Positions 43,501-52,923 of a stretch of 64,000 nt of DNA are shown here, piece by piece (position 1 is the stretch's first letter; every line of letters starts with the position of its first letter). The DNA lies in assembly GCA_022563535.1 (NCBI GenBank), contig JADFNE010000003.1, positions 62,001-126,000 on the forward strand. The letters are read 5' to 3'. The position numbers and the translations under genes were made by a program. The stretch comes from Myxococcales bacterium. Its GTDB lineage: Bacteria; Myxococcota_A; UBA9160; UBA4427. Under the pieces are notes generated by a model. The model was given only the letters and a program-made list of their open reading frames with translations. It did no database searches and was not told the origin of the DNA.

Positions 43501-43708
43501 CGAGCACGAAGACCAGCGGCAGTGCTGCGGGACCGACCCGTTCGAGGAATAGTGCCTCGCTGCCCGCGAGTCCCAGGGTCTGCGCCAGGGTGAGCAAGGC
43601 CGAGAGCTGAAAGAAGAACAGGAAACGATCCCGCTCCGTAGCGCGAACGGAGGGCATCAAGCGCCAGTACAGAGACTGTCCCTCGGCCATTCCCGACTCC
43701 ATCGGCAA
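40568..43708 (-). CDS. nucleotide-translocase-like membrane protein with HEAT repeats and a cyclic-nucleotide-binding domain
   Basis: A 1046-residue protein of three parts. Residues about 25-430 contain 10-12 membrane helices similar to ATP/ADP translocase (Npt/Tlc) proteins. Residues about 440-890 are a HEAT-like helical array (repeated units such as [16 protein letters not shown] and [19 protein letters not shown]). The last 140 residues form a cyclic-nucleotide-binding domain with the phosphate-binding-cassette pattern [17 protein letters not shown] and a preceding GELEIYKN. The tail suggests that transport or signalling is gated by cAMP or cGMP. Substrate unknown; nucleotide exchange is only an inference from fold. 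Confidence 0.85.
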   Translation of the reverse strand: MPMESGMAEGQSLYWRLMPSVRATERDRFLFFFQLSALLTLAQTLGLAGSEALFLERVGPAALPLVFVLAPIATVLGCVSYATIVGSVRNDRLFIRLLITAGVALGTGTLLLQLELPGVLHALFCAAYLTQAILINLHFWTFAADFFDTLQSKRLYPYLVVGASAGGALGGTLAALGGLAFPAETLILGWSITLLVAAGVVYRRQSDLQRWRTLGVEEKDESSAAGLQGALRFLNRSPLAGWIAISIVGMISALFVIQYLYMKIFSEAFDSAETLAVFLGTYLALSNLAEIFIGTVVTPLLIKRLGVPGTTLVHALLTLLVFPLLWFYPVLVAAVAARAVRELVETSMAAPVRQLSYNALPFRFRGRVRALLEGVVLFAAMAMVGLALIALGENANLLWLCSLGAGMSLVYLSAGLIVRREYLRGFILELRHGRLDLDIELGQGVLASLAQQWEGLLMDERKYPSQSLLKLAAEFSKHGFGQVVLRASHHPHKKVRITCIEALASFDPTRLIQSLPVALTDKEVDVRLAAVRAAGSLEPRPTQIEARLQSCLRDSDPRVRAQVAQFSGPPGEAVLEALLESKDPAEIVAALECLPAAMSPSAEGLLEHSDQHVRAAALSTSAPHRAEDAPARLDRILDAMADADPEVRQAAARALPNFGSERRIIRCLADALDDSSHAVRDAAARSLALLGEQGVRAALSQLTSLRRWTAEAALEVIDRADDIHSRHHLAGVYRTCVLDAWKLYAGIEIAPIEPTLEAHFLRVALQNAYRNKVWLAFRILAVLEDPSVVKSVKQILDRGSNRDRADALEVLSNLGERETSDQFALLLEAGPFQDKLLNAASFVLAPQDLHEVLDQADQSEDRWLRLAAGPYISLRSSSRSEGDLEQNQQADNPQPDLQSQHEVDLMQRLLALRKVPLFTELSLERLESIHQLMHESNYLAGECVVREGDIGDDLFILLEGELEIYKNHGTPDARLLNTLTPVAYMGEMAILDDSERSATAIASKDSRLLSLGGDTFKEIVLQTPEISFEIFKVLTARIRAAEMRRE

Positions 43709-43800
43709 TTTACAATCTCAGTCTACGCTGGTTCCGAATTGGTGTTGCGACCCGACTGGGTCGGTGGTCCACAGCAATTCATGTCCCTCGTCCTGGCAGG

Positions 43801-46107
43801 CTAGCTCGACTTTCGGGGAACGGCCCGTTTGAGGGCATTGACGATCAGATCTACGGTGATCAATTCGGGCAGCACGCTCGGGCGCGCGGGATGATCGGGG
43901 CTGTAGACCAGATAGACCGGAACGCCGGCCTTGCCGTGTCGCGCGAGTTCTCGGCGAATGGCTTCGTCGCGCAGCGTCCAATCGCCGCGAAAGACTGCAA
44001 TGTCGAGTTGTTCCAGCGCAGCGAGCACGGTTTCGTCGTGTAGCACCAGGCGTTCGTTGACCTTGCAGGTGATGCACCAGTCAGCAGTGAAGTAGACGAA
44101 CACCGGCCGCCCTGCCCGCAGCTCGTCGGCGATGGCTACCGAATCGAATGCCCGCCAGGCAATGGCGCTGTCGGAATGGTTGCGCAACTCGGCTTTGAGG
44201 GGTTGAAGTGGGATCAAGGCCACGACTGCGACGATGAGCGCGGCGAAGGCCGCGACGATGCTTCGCAGAGGGCGTTGGCGACGCGACTCTTGAAGGCGTC
44301 CCAAACCATAAGCTCCAAATCCGACCGCGAGCAGAAGCCCCAGCACGGCGAGTTGGGATTCGAGTCCGACGATGCGCTCCAGTATCCAGAGCAGCCAGAA
44401 TCCCGTCGCGAGCAGGGCCATGCCGAGCGCCGTGCGCATGGGTTTCATCCACGAACCCGTGGAAGGAATGAAGCGCGACAGCCCGGGGACGAGAGATACC
44501 GCGATGAAGGGCAGGGCCAGACCCAGGCCAATGCCCGCAAACACCGACGCGATCTCGAGGGTGCCTCCGGCAAAGGCAAAGCCAACCGCGGTTCCGAGGA
44601 ACGGCGCAGAGCATGGAGTGGCGAGGGCCACGGCGAGGAAACCGTCGAAGAAGCTGCGTCGAGGTCCCGTTGCTTCGCGCCCGAGCTGATCGAGTCGCGA
44701 AGTATTGAGGTTGATTTCGTACATCCCGAAAAGATTGCAGGCAAACAACACGACCAGGACCGCGATCGCGGCGAGAAAAACGGGTTCGCGAAACTGGAAC
44801 CCCCAACCCACCGAGATCCCCGCCTGGCGCAGGGCGAGGACAAAGACCGTCAGCAGAGCCATCGAAGCCTGAATGCCCGCGGCGTACGCAAAACCGTGGG
44901 CGTAGACTTGTTTGCGTTCTTGCTGGGCGAGTTCAGAAAGAGCCACGACCTTGATGGCCAGAATCGGGAGCACGCACGGCATCAAGTTGAGGATCAACCC
45001 GCCCAGCAGGGCAAGAGCCAGGGCATAAATCAAGCCGATCGATGATGACTGGAGAGGGCGCTCCAATACGATCGGGTCGAGCCAGTCTGTAGTGAGGAGT
45101 TCGATCTCGCTTTTGCTTGCGACGACGGGAAGTGGAAGTTCGACTTCGACATAGCCAGCGCCGGCAAGCGCGAGGATTCCGCGCAACGGATCCTCGCTGC
45201 GCGAAGGGGCGTCCAACGCTATGTGTCCTCGAAGCGCCAACAGAAATCCGTCCATCGAGCCGGGGAAACCCTGAACGCCCAGCGGCCGCAGGGAGGGATT
45301 TGTCTGGGCATACGGGATAAAGATCGCGGCGGGATCCATGGCCTGTAGCGCAAACCGATCGCATTGGCTGGGGATGGGGCAGCTGCGCATGCCGACTCCG
45401 AGCAAGAAAGAGTCACCGGGCCGGATTGCGCTTTGTGAGAGAAGCGTCGCGACGTCCAGTTCGTGACTGCGTGCAGAGATCGGTATCTGTGCTTCGTAGG
45501 CGTCGAAGATTTTCCGCACTTCGGGATCGGGATCCGGCGGCGCGCCGAGCCGCAAGCTGCGTTCGAGGGCGATTGCGCCGGGTATGCAGACTTCCTTGCA
45601 GACCAGGAAATTGATCTTGGTGCCGAGGTAGACGGGTCCATCAATGCGGGAATGAATCGTGATCCGATTGCTGAGCAGGACTTGATCGGCGTAGCCGTAG
45701 GTTGTGAAGTCTCCGTCATTTTCGTGGAAGACACTGGGGGCCGGCCATTGCAGGGCGCTCAGGGTCGCGTCGTCGACTTGCCACGAGATGCGGGTAGGCA
45801 GTGCGGAGTCGCCCGGGTTGCGCCAGTAGATGTGCCAACCCGGCTGCATCTCGAACAGCACGCCGATCCGAAACGGCACGTCGGTCGAGATGGCCTCGGA
45901 TTCGACCAGCAGCCGCGCAGTAACTTGGGGCCGCTTCTCGTGGATCGCAGATTCACCAAAGGCTCCCTCGGGCACCTCGGGGGCGGGCATCGCGCCGACC
46001 GACACGCCTGCACTCGAGCACAGCACGACCAGAGCGATCGCGGAGCATTGGATCATTCCTGCGCGCAGGTTTTCGATGTGACGGATAAGTGCGCTACGAC
46101 GTGTCAT
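43801..46107 (-). CDS. ScsB/DsbD-type protein-disulfide reductase
   Basis: A 768-residue protein. Signal peptide, then a periplasmic N-terminal domain with the Cys pair FLVCKEVCIPG; a transmembrane core with NLMPCVLPILAIKV and LATPCSAPFLGTAVGF, whose two cysteines relay electrons; and a C-terminal thioredoxin domain with DWCITC. This is the complete DsbD/ScsB wiring: electrons from cytosolic thioredoxin cross the membrane to periplasmic oxidoreductases. The N-terminal domain is larger than in DsbD, favouring ScsB. Start chosen at the ATG giving a signal peptide. It could serve the DsbA-like selenoprotein at 26507 (inference). Confidence 0.92.
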   Translation of the reverse strand: MTRRSALIRHIENLRAGMIQCSAIALVVLCSSAGVSVGAMPAPEVPEGAFGESAIHEKRPQVTARLLVESEAISTDVPFRIGVLFEMQPGWHIYWRNPGDSALPTRISWQVDDATLSALQWPAPSVFHENDGDFTTYGYADQVLLSNRITIHSRIDGPVYLGTKINFLVCKEVCIPGAIALERSLRLGAPPDPDPEVRKIFDAYEAQIPISARSHELDVATLLSQSAIRPGDSFLLGVGMRSCPIPSQCDRFALQAMDPAAIFIPYAQTNPSLRPLGVQGFPGSMDGFLLALRGHIALDAPSRSEDPLRGILALAGAGYVEVELPLPVVASKSEIELLTTDWLDPIVLERPLQSSSIGLIYALALALLGGLILNLMPCVLPILAIKVVALSELAQQERKQVYAHGFAYAAGIQASMALLTVFVLALRQAGISVGWGFQFREPVFLAAIAVLVVLFACNLFGMYEINLNTSRLDQLGREATGPRRSFFDGFLAVALATPCSAPFLGTAVGFAFAGGTLEIASVFAGIGLGLALPFIAVSLVPGLSRFIPSTGSWMKPMRTALGMALLATGFWLLWILERIVGLESQLAVLGLLLAVGFGAYGLGRLQESRRQRPLRSIVAAFAALIVAVVALIPLQPLKAELRNHSDSAIAWRAFDSVAIADELRAGRPVFVYFTADWCITCKVNERLVLHDETVLAALEQLDIAVFRGDWTLRDEAIRRELARHGKAGVPVYLVYSPDHPARPSVLPELITVDLIVNALKRAVPRKSS

Positions 46108-46151
46108 TCTCACAACCGGGGCAAAGTGTACCGGACTCGCCAGAAATTGAA

Positions 46152-46373
46152 TCAGTGGACGAGGCGCCCCTCGCGGATCGAACGTCCTTCGACTGGAGTG
46201 GTCTCTCGCTCCTCGAATAGCTGGCACGAAATTCCCGACTCGCGCACGACAACGACCGAGGGATATTCCGGCGAACGGAATCCATACGCACGACAACCGC
46301 GGGGAAATTCGTTCGTCCAGGTGACGAAGAAGTGTTTGCAGTGAGGGCAGTTCGGTTTTTTCGCAGCAGACAT
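46152..46373 (-). CDS. small zinc-ribbon-like protein, conserved, unknown function
   Basis: A 73-residue protein with CPHCKHFFVTW, a further Cys in GCRAYGF and one in GISCQLFE: the four-Cys layout suggests a small zinc-binding module. Similar short proteins (CxxC, then WD/N..FP.GCRA.GF, then SG..C..F) occur widely in proteobacteria without known function. It lies 44 bases upstream of the ScsB-type gene on the same strand. Start at the ATG after a short purine run. Confidence 0.75.
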   Translation of the reverse strand: MSAAKKPNCPHCKHFFVTWTNEFPRGCRAYGFRSPEYPSVVVVRESGISCQLFEERETTPVEGRSIREGRLVH

Positions 46374-46455
46374 CTCGGCTGGATCTTCGACCGAACGCGA
46401 CGGATTCTATAGTGCAAGTCGAGGGCAGCGAGAACAGATCTAGCGTGTGTCTGGT

Positions 46456-46983
46456 TCAGTCGCGGGTCTCGTCCAGGGTGATGTCGACCATCATGTCCTG
46501 ACCGAGCTGCTCCAAGGCTTCTCGCAGGCTTTCGAAGCTGAGCGTGGCCGGACAGAGCAACTCCGCTTCAGCGCGGAACAGGGTCTCCCCGGACATGGGT
46601 GCGCTGGTGCAGCCGGTGTTGAGCCGAGTCACATTGACTCCCGCGGAGGAGAGCGCCGCCGTAATTTCGCGCAAGATGCCGGGCCGGTCCTGTCCGAGAA
46701 TCTCGAGCGAGGCCCGCCTGACCGCTGCCTCGGGGATGGTCTTGTCGACGCGTTCAACCCGCAGGTCGAGTTCATCGTGGGCCAGGGCGAGCAGAGATTT
46801 CTCGAGGTCCAGGGCGTTGGCCTCGGGTGCGCTGATGCTGATGAAGCCCGTGAAGCGGCCAGCGAGCCGCGCCATCTGGCTCTCCTGCCAGTTGCCGCCG
46901 TGGGCCTCCACGACCGCCGAAATGGCTTCGATGATCCCCGGCTGGTCTTTGCCCAGCAGTGTCATGACGAAGGAAATGTTCAT
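46456..46983 (-). CDS. two-ACT-domain protein, GcvR-like
   Basis: A 175-residue protein of two ACT domains: MNISFVMTLLGKDQPGIIEAISAVVEAHGGNW and ASLEILGQDRPGILREITAALSSAGVN. That double KDxPGI pattern is typical of glycine cleavage system transcriptional repressor GcvR-like proteins, which sense glycine and act on GcvA. No gcv genes or GcvA regulator lie in the window, so the regulatory target is unknown. Divergent from the LLM oxidoreductase gene. Confidence 0.88.
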   Translation of the reverse strand: MNISFVMTLLGKDQPGIIEAISAVVEAHGGNWQESQMARLAGRFTGFISISAPEANALDLEKSLLALAHDELDLRVERVDKTIPEAAVRRASLEILGQDRPGILREITAALSSAGVNVTRLNTGCTSAPMSGETLFRAEAELLCPATLSFESLREALEQLGQDMMVDITLDETRD

Positions 46984-47129
46984 GCTGCGATGCCTCTCGC
47001 TCGGCCTCTCGCTCGCTTGCTCGTGACCGCGGCCCGACCGGTTTGTACTGGGCGGGCCGGGGGTGGAGCGTACCGCATCTGGATTGCCGACGGCGCTTTA
47101 GCGAGAATGCACCCAACGGGAGATCCAGC

Positions 47130-47999
47130 TTGAAGTTCGTCCTATCTCTGGCCTTTAGCGACCCTGCGCAACTCGGCCCGGTGTGTCGCGCCGCCGATCG
47201 CGCGGGTTTTGCCTTTGCGTCCGCCTCGGACCATCTCGTGCATCCCCAGAAACTCGAGACTCCCTATCCCTACACCGAAGACGGCACGCCGCGCTGGCCT
47301 CCCTTTACCCCGTGGCCGGATCCGTGGGTGACCATCGGAGCCCTCGCGGCCCAGACCGAGAAAATACATTTCTATACGAGCATCTATGTACTTGCACTGC
47401 GCGATCCCTACAGCGTGGCCAAGGCCGTCGGTACCGCTTCGGTGTTGTCCGGAGGGCGGGTATCGCTCGGCATCGGAGCCGGCTGGATGAAGGACGAGTT
47501 TCAGTTGGTCGATCGCGATTTTCACAACCGCGGCAAACGGATCAACGAGATGATTCCCGTCTTGCGCAAACTCTGGTCGGGAGGCTGGGTGGAGCATCAC
47601 GGTGAGTTCTACGACTTTGATCCGCTGGAAATGAGCCCCGTGCCGCCGAGCGAGATTCCAATCTACGTGGGTGGCGTGTCGACGCCGGCGCTGCGTCGGG
47701 CGGCAACCCTCGCCGACGGATGGATCTCGGATCTGCACACCTTCGCCGAACTCGAGGTCTTGATCGCGAAGGTGAAGGCCTATCGGGCCGATAGCGAAAG
47801 GGCAGACGATCCCTTTCCAATCTTTGCGTCGGTGACCGACGCCGCTGGGGTCGATGGGTATCGTCGGCTCGAGGACATCGGCGTCAGCCACGTGGTGACG
47901 TTTCCCTGGGTATTTTATCACGGGCTGACCGATGATCTGGACCAGAAGGTAGACGGGGTGGCGCGCTTTGCCGACGAGGTGATCTCCGCCTTCGAGTGA
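47130..47999 (+). CDS. LLM-class F420-dependent oxidoreductase (TIGR03619-type), second copy
   Basis: A 289-residue TIM-barrel oxidoreductase with DHLVHPQKLETPYPYTEDG, GALAAQTEKIHFYTSIYVLALRDP, RVSLGIGAGWMKDEFQLV and EIPIYVGGVSTPALRRAATLADGW. It belongs to the same class as the protein at 3027 but is clearly diverged. The first plausible start is a TTG behind GGGAGAT; upstream residues in the same frame look random. Substrate unknown; F420 use is inferred from subfamily. Confidence 0.87.
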   Translation: MKFVLSLAFSDPAQLGPVCRAADRAGFAFASASDHLVHPQKLETPYPYTEDGTPRWPPFTPWPDPWVTIGALAAQTEKIHFYTSIYVLALRDPYSVAKAVGTASVLSGGRVSLGIGAGWMKDEFQLVDRDFHNRGKRINEMIPVLRKLWSGGWVEHHGEFYDFDPLEMSPVPPSEIPIYVGGVSTPALRRAATLADGWISDLHTFAELEVLIAKVKAYRADSERADDPFPIFASVTDAAGVDGYRRLEDIGVSHVVTFPWVFYHGLTDDLDQKVDGVARFADEVISAFE

Positions 48000-48104
48000 A
48001 GCCAGGAGTCGATGTGTGTGCCTTCTGCCGCGCAGACTCCTCGAGCCGCATGTCAAGAATTCGCATTCTGATGCGCGATGTGGAACTTTATGCGTGGGGG
48101 CACA

Positions 48105-48365
48105 GTGAAAGCACAGTCGACGATGCGCTTTGAGCAAGGTGACCGAGTCCGAGTAGTCCAGGCCGAGAGCCCCTACACCGGGTGTCGCGGGACGATCGCC
48201 GGTGCCTCGGGCTCCTCTCGCGACAGTCGGCTACCCCTGGGCTACTACGTCGCGATCGACGGGGAAAACGGTGTCGTGCGTCCTTTTCTGATCGAGGCAC
48301 TCGAGCGCATTGCCGCAGTGTCGAGTCGCCAGCCCGGCGCCGCCTCGGACCGCGCCGAAGGCTGA
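48105..48365 (+). CDS. small protein with an SH3/KOW-like fold, unknown function
   Basis: An 86-residue product if started at GTG (behind GGGGG); ATG choices exist upstream at 48078 and downstream at 48123, and none has a perfect ribosome binding site. The core FEQGDRVRVVQAESPYTGCRG, then TIAGASG and LPLGYYVAIDGENGVVRPFLIEAL, looks like a KOW-type beta-barrel (strand, Gly turn, strand) seen in ribosome-associated or nucleic-acid-binding small proteins. No specific family assigned. Confidence 0.6.
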   Translation: MKAQSTMRFEQGDRVRVVQAESPYTGCRGTIAGASGSSRDSRLPLGYYVAIDGENGVVRPFLIEALERIAAVSSRQPGAASDRAEG

Positions 48366-48370
48366 GGCGC

Positions 48371-49627
48371 TCATTCCACTGCGCGTCTTGCTCTCGTGAT
48401 GCGCACCATTCGATTGAGCTGATTCACTCCGAGCACGAGCAATAGCGTTCCGGTCAAGCGCGCGAGTGCGGGGCCTCCCACCGCGATGGCCGCGATTCCG
48501 GTGGCGAGCGATGCAAGATGCAGGGCAAAGGCGAGATCTCGCACCGGGACTTCCGCCTGTTCTTGAAGCGGGTTGGCGAAGCGGTTTCCGCTGAACTCGC
48601 GCAAGCTCGCGTGGACCAACATTCCGGCCCAACCCCAGAGTGCCACCCAGCCAAACGCCAACTGCCACTGCGGGGCTGGGTGCAGCAGGGCGATGATGCC
48701 GAGCACGAAGGCGATCGGTGCCAAGCAGAAGGCGGTCTGCCAATAGTGTGGTTCTGCAATTGCGTTCATCGGGTCGCGGAGCTTTTTGAGGCCGTAGAGA
48801 GGCTGGATCCACCAGGCGGCGATGGCCCCGGGTGTGATCGCGACAGCAGCGAGCCAGTTGGCCGTTGCTTGGGACAGCTCGATCAGAGCCAGGTACTGCA
48901 GTCCAAGCAACACGCTCGGCAGGGCGATGCCGAGCCACAGGAGTCTCCCCCACCAGTTCGAGATTCCTTGATTCAAGTCGCCGCTCGCTGGGGTTCGCGC
49001 CCGAGAAAGCAGGTCGAAGGTCGCGCCCGCCATGCCACCAACCCAACCAAAGAGTGCGATCGCGAGGTGGACCTGGATCCAAAGTGCCCTCGGCCCGGGA
49101 AATTTCATTCCCCCATGTCCATGTGCCACCCAGATTCCGATTGTGGCTACGATCACGAACGAACCGATCGCGAGTCGAAGCGGGATCGCATTCGGCTGGC
49201 CCCGGGTACCGCGCAACGACGCGATCGCGGGCCAGAAGAAGCAACCCAAGGCCGGAAACAGGGCCCCGATTGCGATGAAGACCGGGGTGACCGCGGTTCC
49301 AGCAAGCCCGACGCACAGTGAGACCGTGCCGATCGCGAACGTGACATACACGAAATAGGGTAGGCGTGGGGCTTTGATGCTCCTGTTGAGTTGAAGCGGA
49401 ACCAGGAAATAGTAGGAGCCCATCAGGGTCATCGTGATGAACCCGAGTGTTCCAATGTGGGTCAGGCCCATGGTCAAAGGTGACCAATGGTTCGACAGGG
49501 TCTGCTCGCCGAGTGAGAGCAGCACGGCGCCCCCCGTGAATACGGAAACCGGCGCGGTCCAAAAGAAACACGCCGCAACGCCCGCTCGGGGGAGGAGACC
49601 TTTGTGGTCGCTCTGAGAAGTCGTCAT
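48371..49627 (-). CDS. polytopic membrane protein resembling heme-copper oxidase subunit I
   Basis: A 418-residue protein with about 12 membrane helices and conserved-looking histidines: LTHIGTLGFITMTLMGSYYFLVP, VAHGHGGMKFPG and WIQVHLAIALFGWVGG. The HIGTLGF/YYFLVP pattern resembles cbb3/NorB-type subunit I helices, but the full set of metal ligands is not obvious, so oxidase activity is doubtful. Alternatives are an NnrS-like or other heme-associated membrane protein. It is divergent from the di-heme cytochrome gene with about 230 bases between starts, so the two may share regulation. Start at MTTSQSDHKG. Confidence 0.55.
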   Translation of the reverse strand: MTTSQSDHKGLLPRAGVAACFFWTAPVSVFTGGAVLLSLGEQTLSNHWSPLTMGLTHIGTLGFITMTLMGSYYFLVPLQLNRSIKAPRLPYFVYVTFAIGTVSLCVGLAGTAVTPVFIAIGALFPALGCFFWPAIASLRGTRGQPNAIPLRLAIGSFVIVATIGIWVAHGHGGMKFPGPRALWIQVHLAIALFGWVGGMAGATFDLLSRARTPASGDLNQGISNWWGRLLWLGIALPSVLLGLQYLALIELSQATANWLAAVAITPGAIAAWWIQPLYGLKKLRDPMNAIAEPHYWQTAFCLAPIAFVLGIIALLHPAPQWQLAFGWVALWGWAGMLVHASLREFSGNRFANPLQEQAEVPVRDLAFALHLASLATGIAAIAVGGPALARLTGTLLLVLGVNQLNRMVRITRARRAVE

Positions 49628-49861
49628 GGAGCGCGCCTGTCTCCGCTCGGTCCAGTTTCCATCGCCAGTTTGGCAATCCAAATTTGCCTGTCCTCGGCGG
49701 ATCGGAAACTAGCCGAAGATTTCCCAATAAGTCGTAAATGGATTCCACCGCGCTGCGTGGGCTCGGCCAAAAGGCGAGCAGGGCAGTTCAGGCGTGGGCA
49801 TCAATATTGCGTTCTCCCTGTGGGGGGTGCTCCGGCGCCCAATTTGCGGAGGTACGACTTC

Positions 49862-52800
49862 ATGTGCACGCACCGCGGTTTCGGGCGCAGTCTGGTGTTG
49901 ATTGCGGCGGGACTCTTGATTGCCGGGATGTTTGCCGGGAACAGCGTGGCCGCGAGTTCGTTCGTCGAATTCGAGAGCGGCCCGGTGCGGCCGATCACGC
50001 TTTCACCTGACGGCAGCCAGTTGTTTGTGGTCAATACCCCCGACAACCGGCTCGAGGTGTTTTCTGTGGTCGGCGGAAGCCTTACCCACACGGACTCAAT
50101 CCCGGTGGGCATGGAGCCCGTGGCGGTGGCGGCGCGTAACAATAACGAGATCTGGGTCGTGAACCACCTGTCGGACAGTGTCAGCGTCATCGACCTCAGT
50201 GCAAGCCCCGCAAAGGTTGTCGCCACGTTGCTCGTGGGGGACGAGCCGCGCGACATCGTGTTTGCCGGTCCTGGCGGGAATCGGGCGTTCATCACGACGG
50301 CGCACCGCGGCCAGCACCGAAGCGATTCTACGATTTCAGCTTCGACCGGCGCAGGCGATCCCCAACTCACCAGCGAGGGCATCGGTCGGGCCGATGTCTG
50401 GGTGTTTGACGGGTCGAGCCTCGGCAGCGCGTTCGGCGGAAACCCGCTTGAGATCCTGACCTTCTTCGCCGACACCCCGCGTGCGCTCGCGGTGAGCGCG
50501 GACGGCAACACGGTTTATGTCGCCGGGTTTCACTCCGGCAACCAGACGACCGTGATCAACGCGGATGTTGTCGCGGATGGTTTCGGGGGTTCGGGGGCAG
50601 TTCCCGACCCCGACATGAATTTTGCCGGAGCCTCGGCGCCGGAGACCGGCTTGATCGTGAAGTTCGACGGCACGAACTGGCGCGACGTATCGGGTTTCGT
50701 CTGGGACTCGAATGTCAACCTGGATCTGCCGGACCACGACGTGTTCGCCGTCAATGCAAACAACCTGTCCCACGGCATTGTCTTCGATTCGGTCGGCACG
50801 ATCCTCTTCAATATGGTTGTGAATCCGGTTTCGGGAATGCTCTACGTCATGAACACCGAACTCCCGAACGATGTGCGCTTCGAGGGCCCGGGCGACTTCT
50901 TCAACAGTACCGTGCAGGGGCATCTCTCCGAGTCGCGTATCAGCGTGCTGGACCCAGGCGGTGTCACGGTCAATCCGCAGCATCTGAACCTGCACATCAA
51001 CTACGGCAACCTCCACACCGATGCGGGTGCGAACCACACGGCCATCAACGCTCAGATTTCCCACAGCCTGGCAACGCCGCTTCAGGCCGTCGTTTCGGCA
51101 GACGGCTCGAAGATTTACATGGCCGCCTTCGGCTCGGCCAAAATTGGCGTGTTTGACGTCTCCGACATCGAAAGCGCGAGCTTCGAATCGATCTTCGACC
51201 CCACTGTGGAAAGTGCGAACTACATCGCAACCGGCGGTGGCCCGGCGGGACTTGCCCTGGACGAGACGAACAACCGCATTTACGTCTATACCCGCTTTGA
51301 CAATGCGGTCGCCGCGATCAATCTCACCACGAAGGCTACGGTGGAAACGCACTCGCTCTACAACCCCGAGCCCCAATCGGTCGTCGACGGTCGCCCAATC
51401 CTTTACGACGCGGTCAACACATCGGGCAATGGTGAAGCTTCGTGTTCGAGTTGCCACATTTTTGCTGACTTCGACAGCCTGGCGTGGAACCTCGGCGACC
51501 CGGATGGCTCGGTGTCGACCAATACCCAGAAGACCGCTTCGCCGAATCCATTCCTGCCCCTTCCGGATGCGACGTTTCACCCCATGAAGGGGCCAATGAC
51601 GACCCAGACCCTGCGGGGCCTGTCGACGCACGGGGGCATGCATTGGCGGGGCGACCGGGTCGATGGTGCTTTGGGCCAGGATCCATGCCCCGCCAATGGC
51701 GGTGGTCCCTCGGGTTGCGACGAAGATCTGAGCTTCCGAAACTTCATTGTCGCGACCGAAGGTCTGGTGGGCCACGATGGAAGAATCTCGCAGGCGGACA
51801 TGCAGCGGTTCTCGGACTTTACCCTGCAAATTTTTCTGCCACCCAACCCGATTCGAAATCTCGACAACAGTCTGACAGCCGCGCAGGCGCACGGTCGCGC
51901 TGAGTTCTTCAGTTGTGGCGACCCCGGCGACTGCGCAATCATCGCTCCCCCTGTCCCCGGTGCGACGGATACCCTCGAGGATTGCGATGGCTGTCACGAG
52001 CTTGCGCCTGCAAACGGCTTCTTCGGCAGTGGGGCACAGGCGACGTTCGAGGGGCCGACCCAGAGCCAGAGCATGAAGGTGCCCCAGATGCGAAATCTGT
52101 ATCAGAAGATTGGCATGTTTGGACTTTCGACTGTCTCCGGGCACACGGGCGAACAAGTTCGTGGTTTTGGCTATCTGCACGACGGCAGTGTGGACACCGT
52201 GATCAACTTTCTGAGCAGTCCAGTTTTCACGTTTCCCGACCCGATGAATGACATTCCCGACATCGCGGCGTTTTCGTTTGCGTTCCCCAGCGACCTCGCG
52301 CCGATCGTCGGTCAGCAGGTAACGCTGACATCGACCAGTCCAACCGAAACGGGCGATCGCATCGACCTCATGATCCAGCGTTGCAACGCTTCGTTCACTT
52401 CCCTGACCCTGGGCGGCGTGGTGACCGAGTGCGACTTGATCGTGAAGGGCAGTGTCGCAGGGGTCGAGCGGGGCTGGCTGCTCTCGGGCGTGCAATTCAA
52501 GGACGACAAAGGGGTCCTGGGCAGCGATGCCGCCCTGCGAGCCCTCGTCGCGGCTGAAGGGCCGCTTACCTACACCGCCGTCCCGCCGGGTTCCGGCGTT
52601 CGCGCGGGGATCGACCGGGACGAAGATGCACTGACCGACGGCGTAGAAACCAACACCGGCATCTTCGTGAGTGCGTCGGATACGGGCACGGATCCCGCCA
52701 ACGCAGACACCGACGGCGATGGTTTCGACGACGGACTCGAGGTCGCGCATGGCACGGACCCCACCGACCCGCTCAGCTTCCCCAGCGGCATTCAGCTGCC

Positions 52801-52903
52801 GGGCCTCGGATCCACAGGCATGATCCTGCTGGTGATGGGAATGATGGTCCTGGGCGGCAAGCGTCTCGGAATGTCGAAAACGCAGCGAACGACGACTGGA
52901 TAG
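49862..52903 (+). CDS. secreted di-heme c-type cytochrome with beta-propeller and C-terminal anchor
   Basis: A 1013-residue exported protein: signal peptide, then a YVTN-type beta-propeller (about 35-500; PITLSPDGSQLFVVNTPDNRL, ALAVSADGNTVYVAGF), a MauG/di-heme-like domain with two heme sites CSSCH (528-532) and CDGCH (708-712), a calcium-binding thrombospondin-type stretch (DTDGDGFDDGLEV) and, after Pro-Gly, a hydrophobic helix with basic tail resembling a C-terminal sorting or anchor signal. ATG follows GGAGG. It probably oxidises a substrate or transfers electrons at the cell surface. An antisense frame of 915 codons overlaps it and is not considered real. Confidence 0.9.
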   Translation: MCTHRGFGRSLVLIAAGLLIAGMFAGNSVAASSFVEFESGPVRPITLSPDGSQLFVVNTPDNRLEVFSVVGGSLTHTDSIPVGMEPVAVAARNNNEIWVVNHLSDSVSVIDLSASPAKVVATLLVGDEPRDIVFAGPGGNRAFITTAHRGQHRSDSTISASTGAGDPQLTSEGIGRADVWVFDGSSLGSAFGGNPLEILTFFADTPRALAVSADGNTVYVAGFHSGNQTTVINADVVADGFGGSGAVPDPDMNFAGASAPETGLIVKFDGTNWRDVSGFVWDSNVNLDLPDHDVFAVNANNLSHGIVFDSVGTILFNMVVNPVSGMLYVMNTELPNDVRFEGPGDFFNSTVQGHLSESRISVLDPGGVTVNPQHLNLHINYGNLHTDAGANHTAINAQISHSLATPLQAVVSADGSKIYMAAFGSAKIGVFDVSDIESASFESIFDPTVESANYIATGGGPAGLALDETNNRIYVYTRFDNAVAAINLTTKATVETHSLYNPEPQSVVDGRPILYDAVNTSGNGEASCSSCHIFADFDSLAWNLGDPDGSVSTNTQKTASPNPFLPLPDATFHPMKGPMTTQTLRGLSTHGGMHWRGDRVDGALGQDPCPANGGGPSGCDEDLSFRNFIVATEGLVGHDGRISQADMQRFSDFTLQIFLPPNPIRNLDNSLTAAQAHGRAEFFSCGDPGDCAIIAPPVPGATDTLEDCDGCHELAPANGFFGSGAQATFEGPTQSQSMKVPQMRNLYQKIGMFGLSTVSGHTGEQVRGFGYLHDGSVDTVINFLSSPVFTFPDPMNDIPDIAAFSFAFPSDLAPIVGQQVTLTSTSPTETGDRIDLMIQRCNASFTSLTLGGVVTECDLIVKGSVAGVERGWLLSGVQFKDDKGVLGSDAALRALVAAEGPLTYTAVPPGSGVRAGIDRDEDALTDGVETNTGIFVSASDTGTDPANADTDGDGFDDGLEVAHGTDPTDPLSFPSGIQLPGLGSTGMILLVMGMMVLGGKRLGMSKTQRTTTG

Positions 52904-52923
52904 CGTCGGAAGGCTTTGGCCGA

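Noticed and set aside
43709-43800. Short peptide extension beyond the ScsB-type gene
   Set aside because: A frame continues for about 25 codons, but it lacks a start, and has no recognisable similarity; I treat it as the gap between two same-strand genes.
48231-49748. Minus-strand open frame of 505 codons overlapping the membrane protein gene
   Set aside because: It is the same strand but a shifted frame; its product is rich in Arg and Pro, while the 48371-49627 frame yields a regular multi-helix membrane protein.
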